The translations under genes were made by a program, and so were the position numbers. Shown one piece after another: positions 1 through 6,349 of a stretch of DNA of 10,901 bases (the first letter of the stretch is position 1; every line of letters begins with the position of its first letter). Location of the stretch: the NCBI GenBank assembly GCA_019136335.1, contig JAGVUK010000152.1:1-10901 (forward strand). Reading direction: 5' to 3'. This DNA is from Methanomicrobiales archaeon (GTDB taxonomy: Archaea > Halobacteriota > Methanomicrobia > Methanomicrobiales > Methanoculleaceae). The notes beneath the pieces are model-generated. The model did no database searches. It was not told the DNA's origin and saw only the letters and a list, made by a program, of their open reading frames with translations.

Positions 1-266
1 CTCTCCTGATCTTCGGCCCGGCACAGGCCGCTGTCGCGAAGGCGGTGGTGGACAGCGTTGCTGAGGGCATTATTCCCGAGGCAGAGGCCGATGATCTGCT
101 GATCGTCGCATCGGTCTTCATCGAGTGGGATGCAGCCGATAAGAAGAAGATCTACGACTGGAACTACGAGGCGACAAAGACCGCCATCCGCCGGGCGATA
201 ACGGGCGAACCGAAGATGAAAGAGGTGCTTGCAAAGAAAGATACCGCGAAACATCCCTTCGCGTGA
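1..266 (+). CDS. fae: Formaldehyde-activating enzyme, 3' part
   Basis: This is the C-terminal 87 residues of a Fae protein; the start lies outside the window. Fae condenses formaldehyde with tetrahydromethanopterin to methylene-H4MPT, in the cytoplasm. The reading frame is open from base 3 and gives LLIFGPAQAAVAKAVVDS, then a SVAEGIIP stretch, an NYEATK motif and the ending KHPFA, all of which match my memory of the Fae family. The protein stops right after the Fae domain, so it is the stand-alone form and not the Fae-Hps fusion with hexulose-6-phosphate synthase found in many methanogens. The catalytic His near the N-terminus is not visible. In methanogens the role is thought to be formaldehyde removal or pentose supply; that is family knowledge, not shown here. 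The GTG at 45 is an internal Val codon and not the start. The next gene signal is convergent. Confidence 0.9.
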   Translation, partial: LLIFGPAQAAVAKAVVDSVAEGIIPEAEADDLLIVASVFIEWDAADKKKIYDWNYEATKTAIRRAITGEPKMKEVLAKKDTAKHPFA

Positions 267-272
267 TACACC

Positions 273-287
273 AGGGAGCGCCTCCCT
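273..287. terminator. Hairpin just after the fae stop codon
   Basis: AGGGAG (273-278) and CTCCCT (282-287) form a perfect 6-bp stem with a CGC loop, starting 7 bases after the fae stop codon. The 3' arm touches the stop codon of the convergent gene relic at 287. It could end or stabilise the fae transcript. No T tract follows on the plus strand, so termination is only a guess. Confidence 0.3.
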
Positions 288-590
288 CACCCCAGGAGGA
301 GGATGGCGGCATACCCGAACGCGCCGAGGAAAAAGGGCGCTATACGGCTCTTGCGCTCCTCGGGGAGTTCTTCCTTGAGCACATTGAGGATGACGCCGCC
401 GGCGGGAACGCGGTGATGACAGCGACCCGGAGTTCCGGTAGTCTGGTCAGGTAACCGGCCACAAAGCACCTTAACCCGTCGTTCGTCCATTTCTACAAGT
501 AACCCGTGGACAAGATTCACGGCGTTCTCCCGGATAGAGATGTAGCCGCGATGACGGGAGAGAGGAGAACACGATATTCCTGAAAAAAGG
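287..590 (-). pseudogene. Frameshifted remnant of a membrane protein gene
   Basis: On the minus strand the last 39 codons (about 405 down to 287, TGA stop) read AGGVILNVLKEELPEERK, then SRIAPFFLGAFGYAAILLLG: a charged loop and a final transmembrane helix. This resembles the C-terminus of a conserved multi-pass membrane protein family that I recognise but cannot name. Upstream in this frame the sequence stops making sense, while the neighbouring frame (about 470-405) gives FVAGYLTRLPELRVAVITAF, the expected preceding helix. A one-base loss in the CCCGCC stretch near 402-407 would explain the switch, since restoring it gives AFLAGGVILN. Further upstream (about 560-470) the first frame again looks protein-like, with LVHGLLVEMDERRVKVL. 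So at least two lesions and a missing N-terminus are inferred. A 109-codon open frame (616-287) crosses the region, but it starts inside hppA and mixes good and bad segments. Alternative: chance coding-like sequence. Confidence 0.55.
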
Positions 591-591
591 T
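580..591 (-). terminator. Poly-T terminator of hppA
   Basis: Read on the minus strand, ACCTTTTTTCAG begins at the last base of the hppA TGA stop codon and contains a T6 run (588-583). Archaeal RNA polymerase terminates at such T-rich tracts without needing a hairpin. The same 12 bases follow the gene that stops at 5321. Confidence 0.6.
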
Positions 592-2639
592 CAGACATAG
601 AGCGGCACGAGCACAAGCGTCAGTGTCGCCAGGAGTTTCACCAGCACGTGCAGAGACGGTCCGGCCGTATCCTTGAACGGGTCGCCCACGGTGTCCCCCA
701 CGATGGCTGCCATGTGGGCTTCCGATCCCTTTCCACCGTACAGTCCACCCTCGATACATTTCTTGGTGTTGTCCCAGGCACCACCGCCGTTGTTCAGGAC
801 AAGCGCCATCAGAAGGCCGGTGATCGTGCCGACGATCAGGAAGGCGGCCATTGCCTCGTACTTGAGGGTGATACCGACGACAACCGGGAAGACGACCGCA
901 AGGGCGCCGGGCAGGATCATGTTCCTCAGGGCACCCCGTGTCGTGATATCGACGCAACGGGCATAATCTGGTTTGTCGATGCCTTCCAGGATCCTCATCT
1001 CCTTAAACTGCCGCCGGACCTCCTCGATCACGTACTGGGCGGTCTCGCTGACACCGTGGATGGCATACGCGGCGAAGAGGAAGACGAGCATCGCGCCGAG
1101 CAGGGCCCCGGCAAAGACATCGATGTGAGCGAGGTTGACGTCGGAGAAGAAGGTCCCGGTGTATGTCGAGATCTCGGTCATGTAGGCGGTGAAGAGCAGG
1201 AACGCCGACAGGGCTGCACTGCCCACCGCGTAGCCCTTGGTGAGTGCCTTGGTGGTGTTCCCCGCAGCATCGAGTTTCGCGACGTTCCGGCGTGCGGTCT
1301 CCGGGGCGCCGCTCATCTCCACGATACCCCCGGCGTTATCCACGATCGGACCGAAGGTGTCCATCGCCAGGATATAGGCGCAGGGCACGAGCATCCCCAT
1401 CGTTGCGATGGCGGTCCCGTAGAGGCCGCCGTGACTCACTCCCGAAAGTTCTCCGAACCTGAAGGCAAAGAGGAGGGCTGCACAGATGGAGATCGAGGCG
1501 ATCGCGGTCGTCTCGAACGCGATGTTGACGCCGGCGATGATGTTCATCGCCGGCCCGGCAGTCGAAGCCTTCGCAATCTTTTTGACCGGCCTGAAGCGCT
1601 CGTCGGTATAGTACAGCGTCACGTAAAAGAAGACGATCGAGAGGGCGATCCCGATGAGGCCGCAGTAGAAGAACCAGACATTCTTGAGCAGAACCATCGT
1701 CGCGACGTAGAGGAATGCCGCGGAGAAGAGCGACGTGACGTAATACCCTTTGTTCAGGGCATGCATCGGATCTTTGTGCTCCGTGTCCTTCATCCGCACC
1801 GAGAAGACGCCGATGATCGTTGCGATCAGCCCAAACGCCCCGATCACCAGCGGGAAGAGGATTCCAGCGAGCCCGAAGACCGGGTAGAGGGCGACGGCCA
1901 GGATCATCGCGCCGATGGTCTCGGCCGAGGTGGACTCGAAGAGGTCGGCACCGCGCCCTGCGCAGTCCCCGACGTTGTCGCCCACGAGGTCGGCCACCAC
2001 GGCGGGGTTGCGGGGGTCGTCCTCAGGGATACCTGCCTCGAACTTCCCGACGAGATCCGCTCCGACATCGGCGGCCTTGGTGTAGATGCCGCCGCCGAGC
2101 TGGGCGAAGAGGGCGATGAGAGAGGCGCCGAACCCGAATCCGACGATAAGGAACGGTGTCTCGCGGGGATCGCCCCCGAACAGGGTAAAGATGATCGAGA
2201 TCCCTATCAGCGAGAGGGCGATGATGGTGAGCCCCGAGACTGCTCCACCGCGAAGCGCGAGGATGAGCGCTTTTCCCGGGCTCTTCTCGACCGATGCCGC
2301 GGAGACCAGGTTCGACCTGACCGATATTGTCATCCCGATAACTCCGGCGAGGGCGCTCAGGAAAGCGCCGAGGAGGAAGGCCGACGCGGTATGCCACGCT
2401 TTGGTGAAATCGCCGACCGAGGTGAAGGCGATGAGGATGAGCACGGCGATGAGCACGGCAAGGATCGCGATGGTGGAGTACTGCCGTCGTATGAAGGCTT
2501 CCGCTCCTTCGCGGATGGCCGCAGCGACTCCCTGCATCTGACTGGTCCCTTTATCTTCACCGAGGATCTGTCGTGCAAAGTATGCAGCAACGGCAAGGGC
2601 GATGACGCTGATCGCTACCACGACCGGAATGAGATCCAT
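591..2639 (-). CDS. hppA: Membrane-bound K+-independent H+-translocating pyrophosphatase
   Basis: This integral membrane enzyme hydrolyses pyrophosphate to phosphate and pumps protons out of the cytoplasm, recovering energy from the PPi released in biosynthesis. At 682 residues it has the usual length for the family, with many hydrophobic helices (16 are expected). The substrate site is clear: DVGADLVGK at residues 191-199 and GDNVGDCAGRGADLFES at about 220-236. The motif GNTTKALTKG has Lys464 and Thr467 at the positions that replace the K+ ion, which marks the K+-independent class; its known members pump H+. The start at 2639 was preferred to an in-frame ATG at 2726 because a GAGG ribosome site sits 6 bases before it, a TATA box lies at 2666-2675, and the protein then begins with a hydrophobic helix (MDLIPVVVAISVIALAVAAYF). 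It lies downstream of the permease gene but appears to have its own promoter. Confidence 0.97.
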   Translation of the reverse strand: MDLIPVVVAISVIALAVAAYFARQILGEDKGTSQMQGVAAAIREGAEAFIRRQYSTIAILAVLIAVLILIAFTSVGDFTKAWHTASAFLLGAFLSALAGVIGMTISVRSNLVSAASVEKSPGKALILALRGGAVSGLTIIALSLIGISIIFTLFGGDPRETPFLIVGFGFGASLIALFAQLGGGIYTKAADVGADLVGKFEAGIPEDDPRNPAVVADLVGDNVGDCAGRGADLFESTSAETIGAMILAVALYPVFGLAGILFPLVIGAFGLIATIIGVFSVRMKDTEHKDPMHALNKGYYVTSLFSAAFLYVATMVLLKNVWFFYCGLIGIALSIVFFYVTLYYTDERFRPVKKIAKASTAGPAMNIIAGVNIAFETTAIASISICAALLFAFRFGELSGVSHGGLYGTAIATMGMLVPCAYILAMDTFGPIVDNAGGIVEMSGAPETARRNVAKLDAAGNTTKALTKGYAVGSAALSAFLLFTAYMTEISTYTGTFFSDVNLAHIDVFAGALLGAMLVFLFAAYAIHGVSETAQYVIEEVRRQFKEMRILEGIDKPDYARCVDITTRGALRNMILPGALAVVFPVVVGITLKYEAMAAFLIVGTITGLLMALVLNNGGGAWDNTKKCIEGGLYGGKGSEAHMAAIVGDTVGDPFKDTAGPSLHVLVKLLATLTLVLVPLYV

Positions 2640-2665
2640 GCTGTGCCTCTTGCCCCATTCGACGG

Positions 2666-2675
2666 AAAAATATTT
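2666..2675 (-). promoter_or_regulatory. TATA box of hppA
   Basis: On the minus strand GGGAGAAATATTTTTCC holds a good archaeal TATA box (AAATATTTTT) preceded by a purine-rich BRE-like stretch. Its centre is about 32 bases before the hppA ATG, so transcription would start only some 5-10 bases ahead of the gene, leaving just room for the GAGG site at 2646-2649. Confidence 0.6.
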
Positions 2676-2697
2676 CTCCCACATCAATCGCAGCAAG

Positions 2698-2736
2698 AAA
2701 AACACGAAGACTGTTCGGGGTGTCATCGGTCACCCC
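2698..2736 (-). terminator. Candidate terminator of the permease gene
   Basis: Downstream of the permease stop, CACCCC (2731-2736) pairs with GGGGTG (2717-2722). One more C-G pair forms inside after a T-T mismatch, closing an ATCG loop. On the minus strand a TTTTT run follows at 2702-2698. Hairpin plus T tract suggests termination between permease and hppA, just ahead of the hppA TATA box. Confidence 0.45.
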
Positions 2737-2756
2737 TCCGATACGAGGGTAAACGC

Positions 2757-4181
2757 CTACCTCCCCCCCGGCTCGCGCCCGTCCAACCGCCTGATCCTCC
2801 GGGAGATTGTGCGGATTATGTCCAGAAAGTTTGCAAGATACGTCTCCTTCGCCTCGAGCCTCCGCTGGAGCACGGTCTCTTCGGAGAGGAAGAGGGCTTT
2901 GAGGTGATGTATGTCCTGCTTCGGGGAGTAGAAGAGGTAGACCGGAATACCGGCGAGGATAACCAGGACCCCTACGATCTTATCGAAGGTTGTGGTTGAG
3001 TAGAGGAGAAAGAGGCAGATTGCGATGCCTGCGAGGGGGAGGATATGCTGGCCGCGGAGGTTTGCGGCGCTATCGCTCCTGAGGACGATGAGGGCGAAGC
3101 AGGTGAGCAGAAATGAGAACGCGAGGTTGAGGACGGCGAACGATATCAGACCGGAGAGGTTCCCGATGTTGGAGAGGATGAATGCGATGATACCCTGGGC
3201 GATGAGTACCACGTAGGGGGTGTTGAAGCGCGGATGGAGCCGTGCGAAGGCGCGGGGGAAGAGCCCGTCGATCGCCATCGCGTACGCGAGCCGTGCGCTG
3301 CCGAGCATCCCCGACTCGTTTGACCCCGAGACCGAGAAGAGGGCGCCGACCGTCATGATGAGCGCCCCCGCTGACCCGAAGAGGGCGGTCCCGGCGACGA
3401 CGAGCGGGACGGTGCTCTGGTCGAGTTCGGTCCAGTTGACGACTCCGAAGAGCACAAAGTTCGTGAGGAGGTAAAAGGCGGAGACGATCAGCATCCCGCT
3501 GGTGATGGCGCGAGGGATGGCTCTTTGCGGATTCTGCACCTCGCCGGCCGGGAGCGTCCCCAGCTCGAACCCGGCGTATGCCCAGAAGATCAGGACCAGG
3601 GCGTGGGCGGCGTTATCGAGCCCGAGGGGGAGCAGGGGGATGTAGTTCCCGGCGAACGTCTCCGGCTGGATGAAGAAGACGCCGAGCCCGGCCACGATGA
3701 GGAGGAAGAGCGGTGAGAGTTTGATGAGCGTGAGGGCATCGTTCAACCTACCTGCGGCCCGGACCCCGACGATGTTGACGAGGGTCAGGGACGCGACGAA
3801 GAGCGCCCGGACAGCGACCTCTGCGGCCGGGGTGAGCGGGACGAGCGCCTGGAGGTAGTTCGCGAACGCTATTGCAAAGACCGGGAGGGCGAGGAGTTCG
3901 GCGATCCACATGCTCCACCCGGTGAGAAACCCGTAGAAATCGTCGAACGCCTCTGAGACGTAGGCGAACGGCCCGCCGACGCGGGGGACGTAGTAACTGC
4001 AGTAGGCAAAGACCATTGCGATCGTCGCGGCGAAGAGCCCGGCCACCGCCCAGAGGACGATCGAGAACGGGCCGACGAGGCCTGCGGTGAGGGCGGACGC
4101 GATGTAGATGTCGGCGCCGACGATCGCCCCGACGATGATGTTCGTCAGGTCGAACTGCGAGAGCCCCCGCTGTAATTCCAT
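2757..4181 (-). CDS. APC-family amino acid permease
   Basis: This is a cytoplasmic-membrane transporter of the amino acid-polyamine-organocation superfamily, 474 residues, with about 12 hydrophobic segments. The N-terminus has the family's broken first helix (GAIVGADIYIASALTAGLVGP, residues about 18-37). It is followed by the conserved PRVGGPFAYVSEAF segment, the FWAYAGFELG helix and its loop (EVQNPQRAIPRAI), and SGSNESGMLGSARLAYAMAIDGLFP. About 45 residues after the last helix are highly charged and helical (LSEETVLQRRLEAKETYLANFL, then RTISRRIRRLDGREPGGR), probably a cytoplasmic tail. The substrate cannot be told from sequence. No Shine-Dalgarno site precedes the ATG. A TATA-like box at 4211-4217 is about 33 bases upstream, so the message is likely leaderless or nearly so. 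A candidate terminator follows the gene, so it may be monocistronic even though hppA lies downstream. Confidence 0.92.
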   Translation of the reverse strand: MELQRGLSQFDLTNIIVGAIVGADIYIASALTAGLVGPFSIVLWAVAGLFAATIAMVFAYCSYYVPRVGGPFAYVSEAFDDFYGFLTGWSMWIAELLALPVFAIAFANYLQALVPLTPAAEVAVRALFVASLTLVNIVGVRAAGRLNDALTLIKLSPLFLLIVAGLGVFFIQPETFAGNYIPLLPLGLDNAAHALVLIFWAYAGFELGTLPAGEVQNPQRAIPRAITSGMLIVSAFYLLTNFVLFGVVNWTELDQSTVPLVVAGTALFGSAGALIMTVGALFSVSGSNESGMLGSARLAYAMAIDGLFPRAFARLHPRFNTPYVVLIAQGIIAFILSNIGNLSGLISFAVLNLAFSFLLTCFALIVLRSDSAANLRGQHILPLAGIAICLFLLYSTTTFDKIVGVLVILAGIPVYLFYSPKQDIHHLKALFLSEETVLQRRLEAKETYLANFLDIIRTISRRIRRLDGREPGGR

Positions 4182-4210
4182 GCTTGCGGGAAGAGGAGGC
4201 GGTTGCGGCC

Positions 4211-4217
4211 ATAAAGG
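4211..4217 (-). promoter_or_regulatory. TATA-like box of the permease gene
   Basis: The minus strand reads GGAACCTTTATGG. CCTTTAT is the only AT-rich element close upstream of the gene, and its centre is about 33 bases from the ATG, giving a predicted leader of fewer than 10 bases. Confidence 0.45.
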
Positions 4218-4297
4218 TTCCGCACCGGGATATGAGGGCGGGATGCAGGGTTGCGAACGTGCTCGTCGATGAGGGAGCGGTCACTGTGAAACAAACT

Positions 4298-4320
4298 CTG
4301 AAAAACAGCGCACCGGTGCG
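4298..4320 (-). terminator. Terminator downstream of tRNA-Gly
   Basis: A perfect 12-base palindrome, CGCACCGGTGCG (4309-4320), starts 9 bases after the tRNA 3' end. On the minus strand it is followed by CTG and a T5 run (4305-4301), then CAG. This fits a terminator for the tRNA transcript. The TTTTTCAG core also occurs in the terminators at 580-591 and 5310-5321. Confidence 0.55.
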
Positions 4321-4328
4321 GTGCTCCA

Positions 4329-4400
4329 TGCGCCGACCGGGACTCGAACCCGGGTTTAGGCGTTGGCAACGCCTAGTGATAACCACTACACTATCGGCGC
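4329..4400 (-). tRNA. tRNA-Gly (anticodon GCC)
   Basis: All cloverleaf parts can be read on the minus strand. The acceptor stem GCGCCGA/TCGGCGC has 7 perfect pairs. The D arm runs GTG to CAC with a GG in the loop. The anticodon stem AGGCG/CGCCT encloses the loop TTGCCAA, giving anticodon GCC for glycine codons GGC and GGU. The T arm is CCGGG/CCCGG with loop TTCGAGT. The discriminator base is A at 4329. The 3' CCA is not encoded and would be added by the nucleotidyltransferase, as is common in archaea. There is no intron. I see no integrated element at its 3' end. Confidence 0.97.
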
Positions 4401-4445
4401 ACACCTGTGCTCTGCACTGTGTGCCTTACAACATGGGATTCGCTG

Positions 4446-4454
4446 CTTAATAAG
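4446..4454 (-). promoter_or_regulatory. TATA-like box of tRNA-Gly
   Basis: CTTATTAAG is an AT-rich near-palindrome in otherwise GC-rich DNA, about 50 bases upstream of the mature tRNA 5' end. With the usual 25-base spacing, transcription would begin about 25 bases before the tRNA, leaving a leader for RNase P to remove. Confidence 0.45.
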
Positions 4455-4465
4455 CCTATCGAATC

Positions 4466-4558
4466 GCCGCCCGATCCGGGCGGCATCGCTCCTGCGGTAT
4501 CGGCACGGCAGGGGGCTCTCCCGGCGGCGATCGCCGTATCTCCGCGCAGGCGGCCTGC
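4466..4558. repeat. Cluster of three short inverted repeats
   Basis: Between the protease gene stop (4561) and the tRNA promoter lie three unrelated inverted repeats: GCAGG/CCTGC with a 3-base loop (4546-4558), the perfect palindrome CGGCGATCGCCG (4525-4536), and GCCGCCCG/CGGGCGGC with an ATC loop (4466-4484, 8 perfect pairs). In transcript order they follow the protease gene, so one or more may end its mRNA or stabilise its 3' end; no T tract is present. No open reading frame here looks coding. Confidence 0.45.
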
Positions 4559-4560
4559 CT

Positions 4561-5274
4561 CTACCGCTGTCTCTGCCAGCGAAGCGCGCTTCGGATATTT
4601 CTGTCCGCAAGTATCCATAATCCCGGTGTCAGGACCAGGATGAAGATGACCATGGCGTAGGCGACGATATCGGCGGAGAAGAGCAGGAAGTTGAAGATGC
4701 CGTGCAACACCATCGCGAGAGCGAGCCCCTGGAAGACGAGTCCCGGCCGCCGCCCGGCAGCCGTGAACTTGGCCCGGCCGAGAGCGTAGCCCCAGACGCT
4801 GGAGAAGAGCGCGTGCCCGGGGACCGAGAAGATCGCCCGGACGACGATCGTGCCGAGGGCAAGCGACGGCGACGTCACGTACGCCGCAAAGACGTAGAGG
4901 ACGTTTTCGAGGGATGCAAGCCCGAGGGCGGCCGAAGCGGCGTAGACGATGCCGTCCATCGGCTCATCGAACTCGGCGTCCCGGTAGGCGAACCGGCGCA
5001 CGACCGCGAACTTGCCGTACTCCTCGACGATGGGCGCGATGACGACGCCCATGATCAGCGGAGATGCGATGAAGAGGCCGAAAAATCCCTCGACGAAGGC
5101 CACGGGGAACGTGACCAGGACACCGAGGAGGAATAACTTCACGATCAGGGCCGCTGGTTCGGGCTCGAACCTATCCCTGTGGTAGAAGTACCATGCCCAG
5201 AATACCCCCGGTCCCAGCGCCAGGACAAGGACCACCAGCGGCTCGATGTCGACCATTGCTTGATCGAGGCTCAT
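4561..5274 (-). CDS. PrsW-family intramembrane protease
   Basis: This 237-residue membrane protein belongs to the PrsW family of putative intramembrane metalloproteases (CAAX-protease-like fold). The bacterial PrsW performs site-1 cleavage of an anti-sigma factor; an archaeal member must have another target, unknown here. The family motifs are present in order: PIVEEYGK (Glu84, Glu85, Lys88), EPMDGIVYAASAALG (Glu104, Asp107), SLEN (Glu123, Asn124), PGHALFS (His154) and HGIFNF (His191). There are about seven hydrophobic segments, and the first ends in an aromatic-rich FWAWYFYHRDRFEPEP stretch. Start choice is uncertain: ATG at 5274 or at 5256. Neither has a ribosome site, and 5274 is used here. 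An earlier extension from 5409 overlaps the upstream gene and is not protein-like. The upstream membrane protein gene ends 46 bases before this start, and a poly-T run and a hairpin fill the gap. No TATA box is obvious, so expression may depend on read-through. Confidence 0.85.
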   Translation of the reverse strand: MSLDQAMVDIEPLVVLVLALGPGVFWAWYFYHRDRFEPEPAALIVKLFLLGVLVTFPVAFVEGFFGLFIASPLIMGVVIAPIVEEYGKFAVVRRFAYRDAEFDEPMDGIVYAASAALGLASLENVLYVFAAYVTSPSLALGTIVVRAIFSVPGHALFSSVWGYALGRAKFTAAGRRPGLVFQGLALAMVLHGIFNFLLFSADIVAYAMVIFILVLTPGLWILADRNIRSALRWQRQR

Positions 5275-5284
5275 GATTTCATAC

Positions 5285-5305
5285 GGGAAGAGTCTTTCTC
5301 TTCCC
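5285..5305 (-). promoter_or_regulatory. Hairpin just upstream of the protease start codon
   Basis: GGGAAGAG (5285-5292) and CTCTTCCC (5298-5305) form a perfect 8-bp stem around a 5-base loop, ending 10 bases before the ATG at 5274. On the transcribed strand it lies after the T6 run, so it is not the stem of a normal hairpin-then-T terminator. It could act in the 5' leader of the protease mRNA or as an operator; function unknown. Confidence 0.4.
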
Positions 5306-5309
5306 CTGT

Positions 5310-5321
5310 CTGAAAAAAGGT
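5310..5321 (-). terminator. Poly-T terminator after the 5321-6265 gene
   Basis: ACCTTTTTTCAG on the minus strand begins at the last base of the TAA stop codon. It is identical in sequence and in position relative to the stop codon to the element after hppA (580-591). It suggests that at least part of the transcription stops before the protease gene. Confidence 0.55.
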
Positions 5322-6265
5322 TACTCGGGGAGGAGCCGGTATTCAGGCTCAAGCCCCTCCAGCACCAGCAGAGCGTAGTACCTGAAGTATGTGATGAACG
5401 GCACCGCAATCAGGAGCGCGACGGGGATAGCGATGATCAGGTAGGGGATAACGAGGGCGAGGAGCAGCACGATATTCTCCTGGAGCGCGGCGAGGAGCAC
5501 GATGCCGACGAGGATAAACGGTATCGCGATGACCACCAGCGCGAGGATGGCCAGGATTACCTGCGCGATCGCGGCAACGAGCCCCAGCACGAACCTGACG
5601 ATGACGTAGACGACGGTCTGCCAGAAACGCGAGGCGATCATCGTGATGAGCCGCCGCCAGCCCGCGATAATACCGCAGTCCTCACGGATCATGATGGGGA
5701 CGACGAAGTCGGTGGTCAGGAGGAAGACGAGCCCAAAGAGGAGGGCTGCGACCAGGAAGGCCGGTATAAGCGCAATAATCAGGAGCGACGTGGCAACGGC
5801 GGGGCCGGCCCCCTCAAACCCGATGAGCATGAAGACGAACGCCGCAACGGCGAGGACCATGACCACGATGAGGGCGATCTCGAAGAGGAAGAGCCGCGCT
5901 CCTTTGCCGAGCCGCTCCCTGAAATGGCGCCCAAGGTGGATGTCCCCGGTCGAGAGCATATCCACGAAGACGAACTGCAACGTAGCTCCGACCAGCATCC
6001 AGAGGAGGGCGATCGCCAGCACGACGGCGATGATCCCCAGTACGACCATCGGCGCGACGCCGGAGAAGGATCCTGCTGTGCCGGTCGCAAAATCGTTTCC
6101 ATCGAATTGATACTGGAAGATGTCCGGCACACTGAGGCCGCCTCCCAGAAAGAGCGCGATCACGGCCAGGCGGAGCCAGACGCCCCATCTCACCGGCCAG
6201 AGCAGACCTTTCGTGCGATGGACGGCGCCTTCCAGCCTGCTGAATGCATACATCTCTTCAGCCAT
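5321..6265 (-). CDS. Uncharacterised multi-pass membrane protein
   Basis: This is a 314-residue protein of unknown function. A soluble N-terminus (MAEEMYAFSRLEGAVHRTKG) leads into a WPVRWGVWLRLAVIALFLGGG helix. Then come about six further hydrophobic stretches separated by short charged loops, notably DMLSTGDIHLGRHFRERLGKGARL and REDCGIIAGWRRLITMIASRFWQ. The pattern, with a FVFVD motif at the end of a helix followed by an RxxFRxRLGxGxRLF loop, matches my memory of an uncharacterised archaeal family (possibly DUF7544); this was not checked. No catalytic motif is evident. The ATG at 6265 is preferred to 6346 because a TATA-like box lies about 34 bases before it and the extra residues look non-coding. 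There is no ribosome site, so the message is probably leaderless. It is divergent from the haem operon and upstream of the protease gene, with which it may share a function. Confidence 0.75.
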   Translation of the reverse strand: MAEEMYAFSRLEGAVHRTKGLLWPVRWGVWLRLAVIALFLGGGLSVPDIFQYQFDGNDFATGTAGSFSGVAPMVVLGIIAVVLAIALLWMLVGATLQFVFVDMLSTGDIHLGRHFRERLGKGARLFLFEIALIVVMVLAVAAFVFMLIGFEGAGPAVATSLLIIALIPAFLVAALLFGLVFLLTTDFVVPIMIREDCGIIAGWRRLITMIASRFWQTVVYVIVRFVLGLVAAIAQVILAILALVVIAIPFILVGIVLLAALQENIVLLLALVIPYLIIAIPVALLIAVPFITYFRYYALLVLEGLEPEYRLLPE

Positions 6266-6295
6266 ATTTGTCGTGAAGAAAAGGATCTTCCTGTC

Positions 6296-6302
6296 ATTAA
6301 AA
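6296..6302 (-). promoter_or_regulatory. TATA-like box of the membrane protein gene
   Basis: The minus strand reads GAAGGTTTTAATGACAGG. TTTTAAT has a purine-rich stretch before it and is centred about 34 bases ahead of the ATG at 6265, which predicts a leader of fewer than 10 bases. Confidence 0.5.
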
Positions 6303-6349
6303 CCTTCTTTGAACAAACCGGCGCTGATGTATCGGCCGGAGGGCATATG

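Noticed and set aside
263..454. A 63-codon plus-strand frame after fae
   Set aside because: It has low-complexity composition, no ribosome site, and is opposite the better-supported gene relic.
517..957. A 146-codon minus-strand frame ending in the spacer after hppA
   Set aside because: Almost all of it is a shifted frame of hppA; only the last codons enter the spacer.
2640..2726. A 29-residue N-terminal extension of hppA
   Set aside because: It contains the TATA box and ribosome site of the gene, and the shorter protein begins with a normal first helix.
648..2999. A 783-codon open frame on the plus strand, rich in Asp, Glu, Arg and Gly
   Set aside because: It is antisense to hppA and runs into the permease gene. 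Such long mirror frames are common in GC-rich DNA, and it has no recognisable domain.
4329..4400. Possible attachment site of an integrated element at tRNA-Gly
   Set aside because: No repeat of the tRNA 3' end, integrase gene or foreign-looking genes are visible in the window.
3748..4404. A 218-codon minus-strand frame starting in the tRNA gene
   Set aside because: It is a shifted frame of the permease 5' half; the permease frame has clear APC motifs.
4184..4450. An 88-codon plus-strand frame with RRPGLEPGFRRWQ
   Set aside because: It reads through the complement of tRNA-Gly; this peptide is a well-known spurious translation of antisense tRNA.
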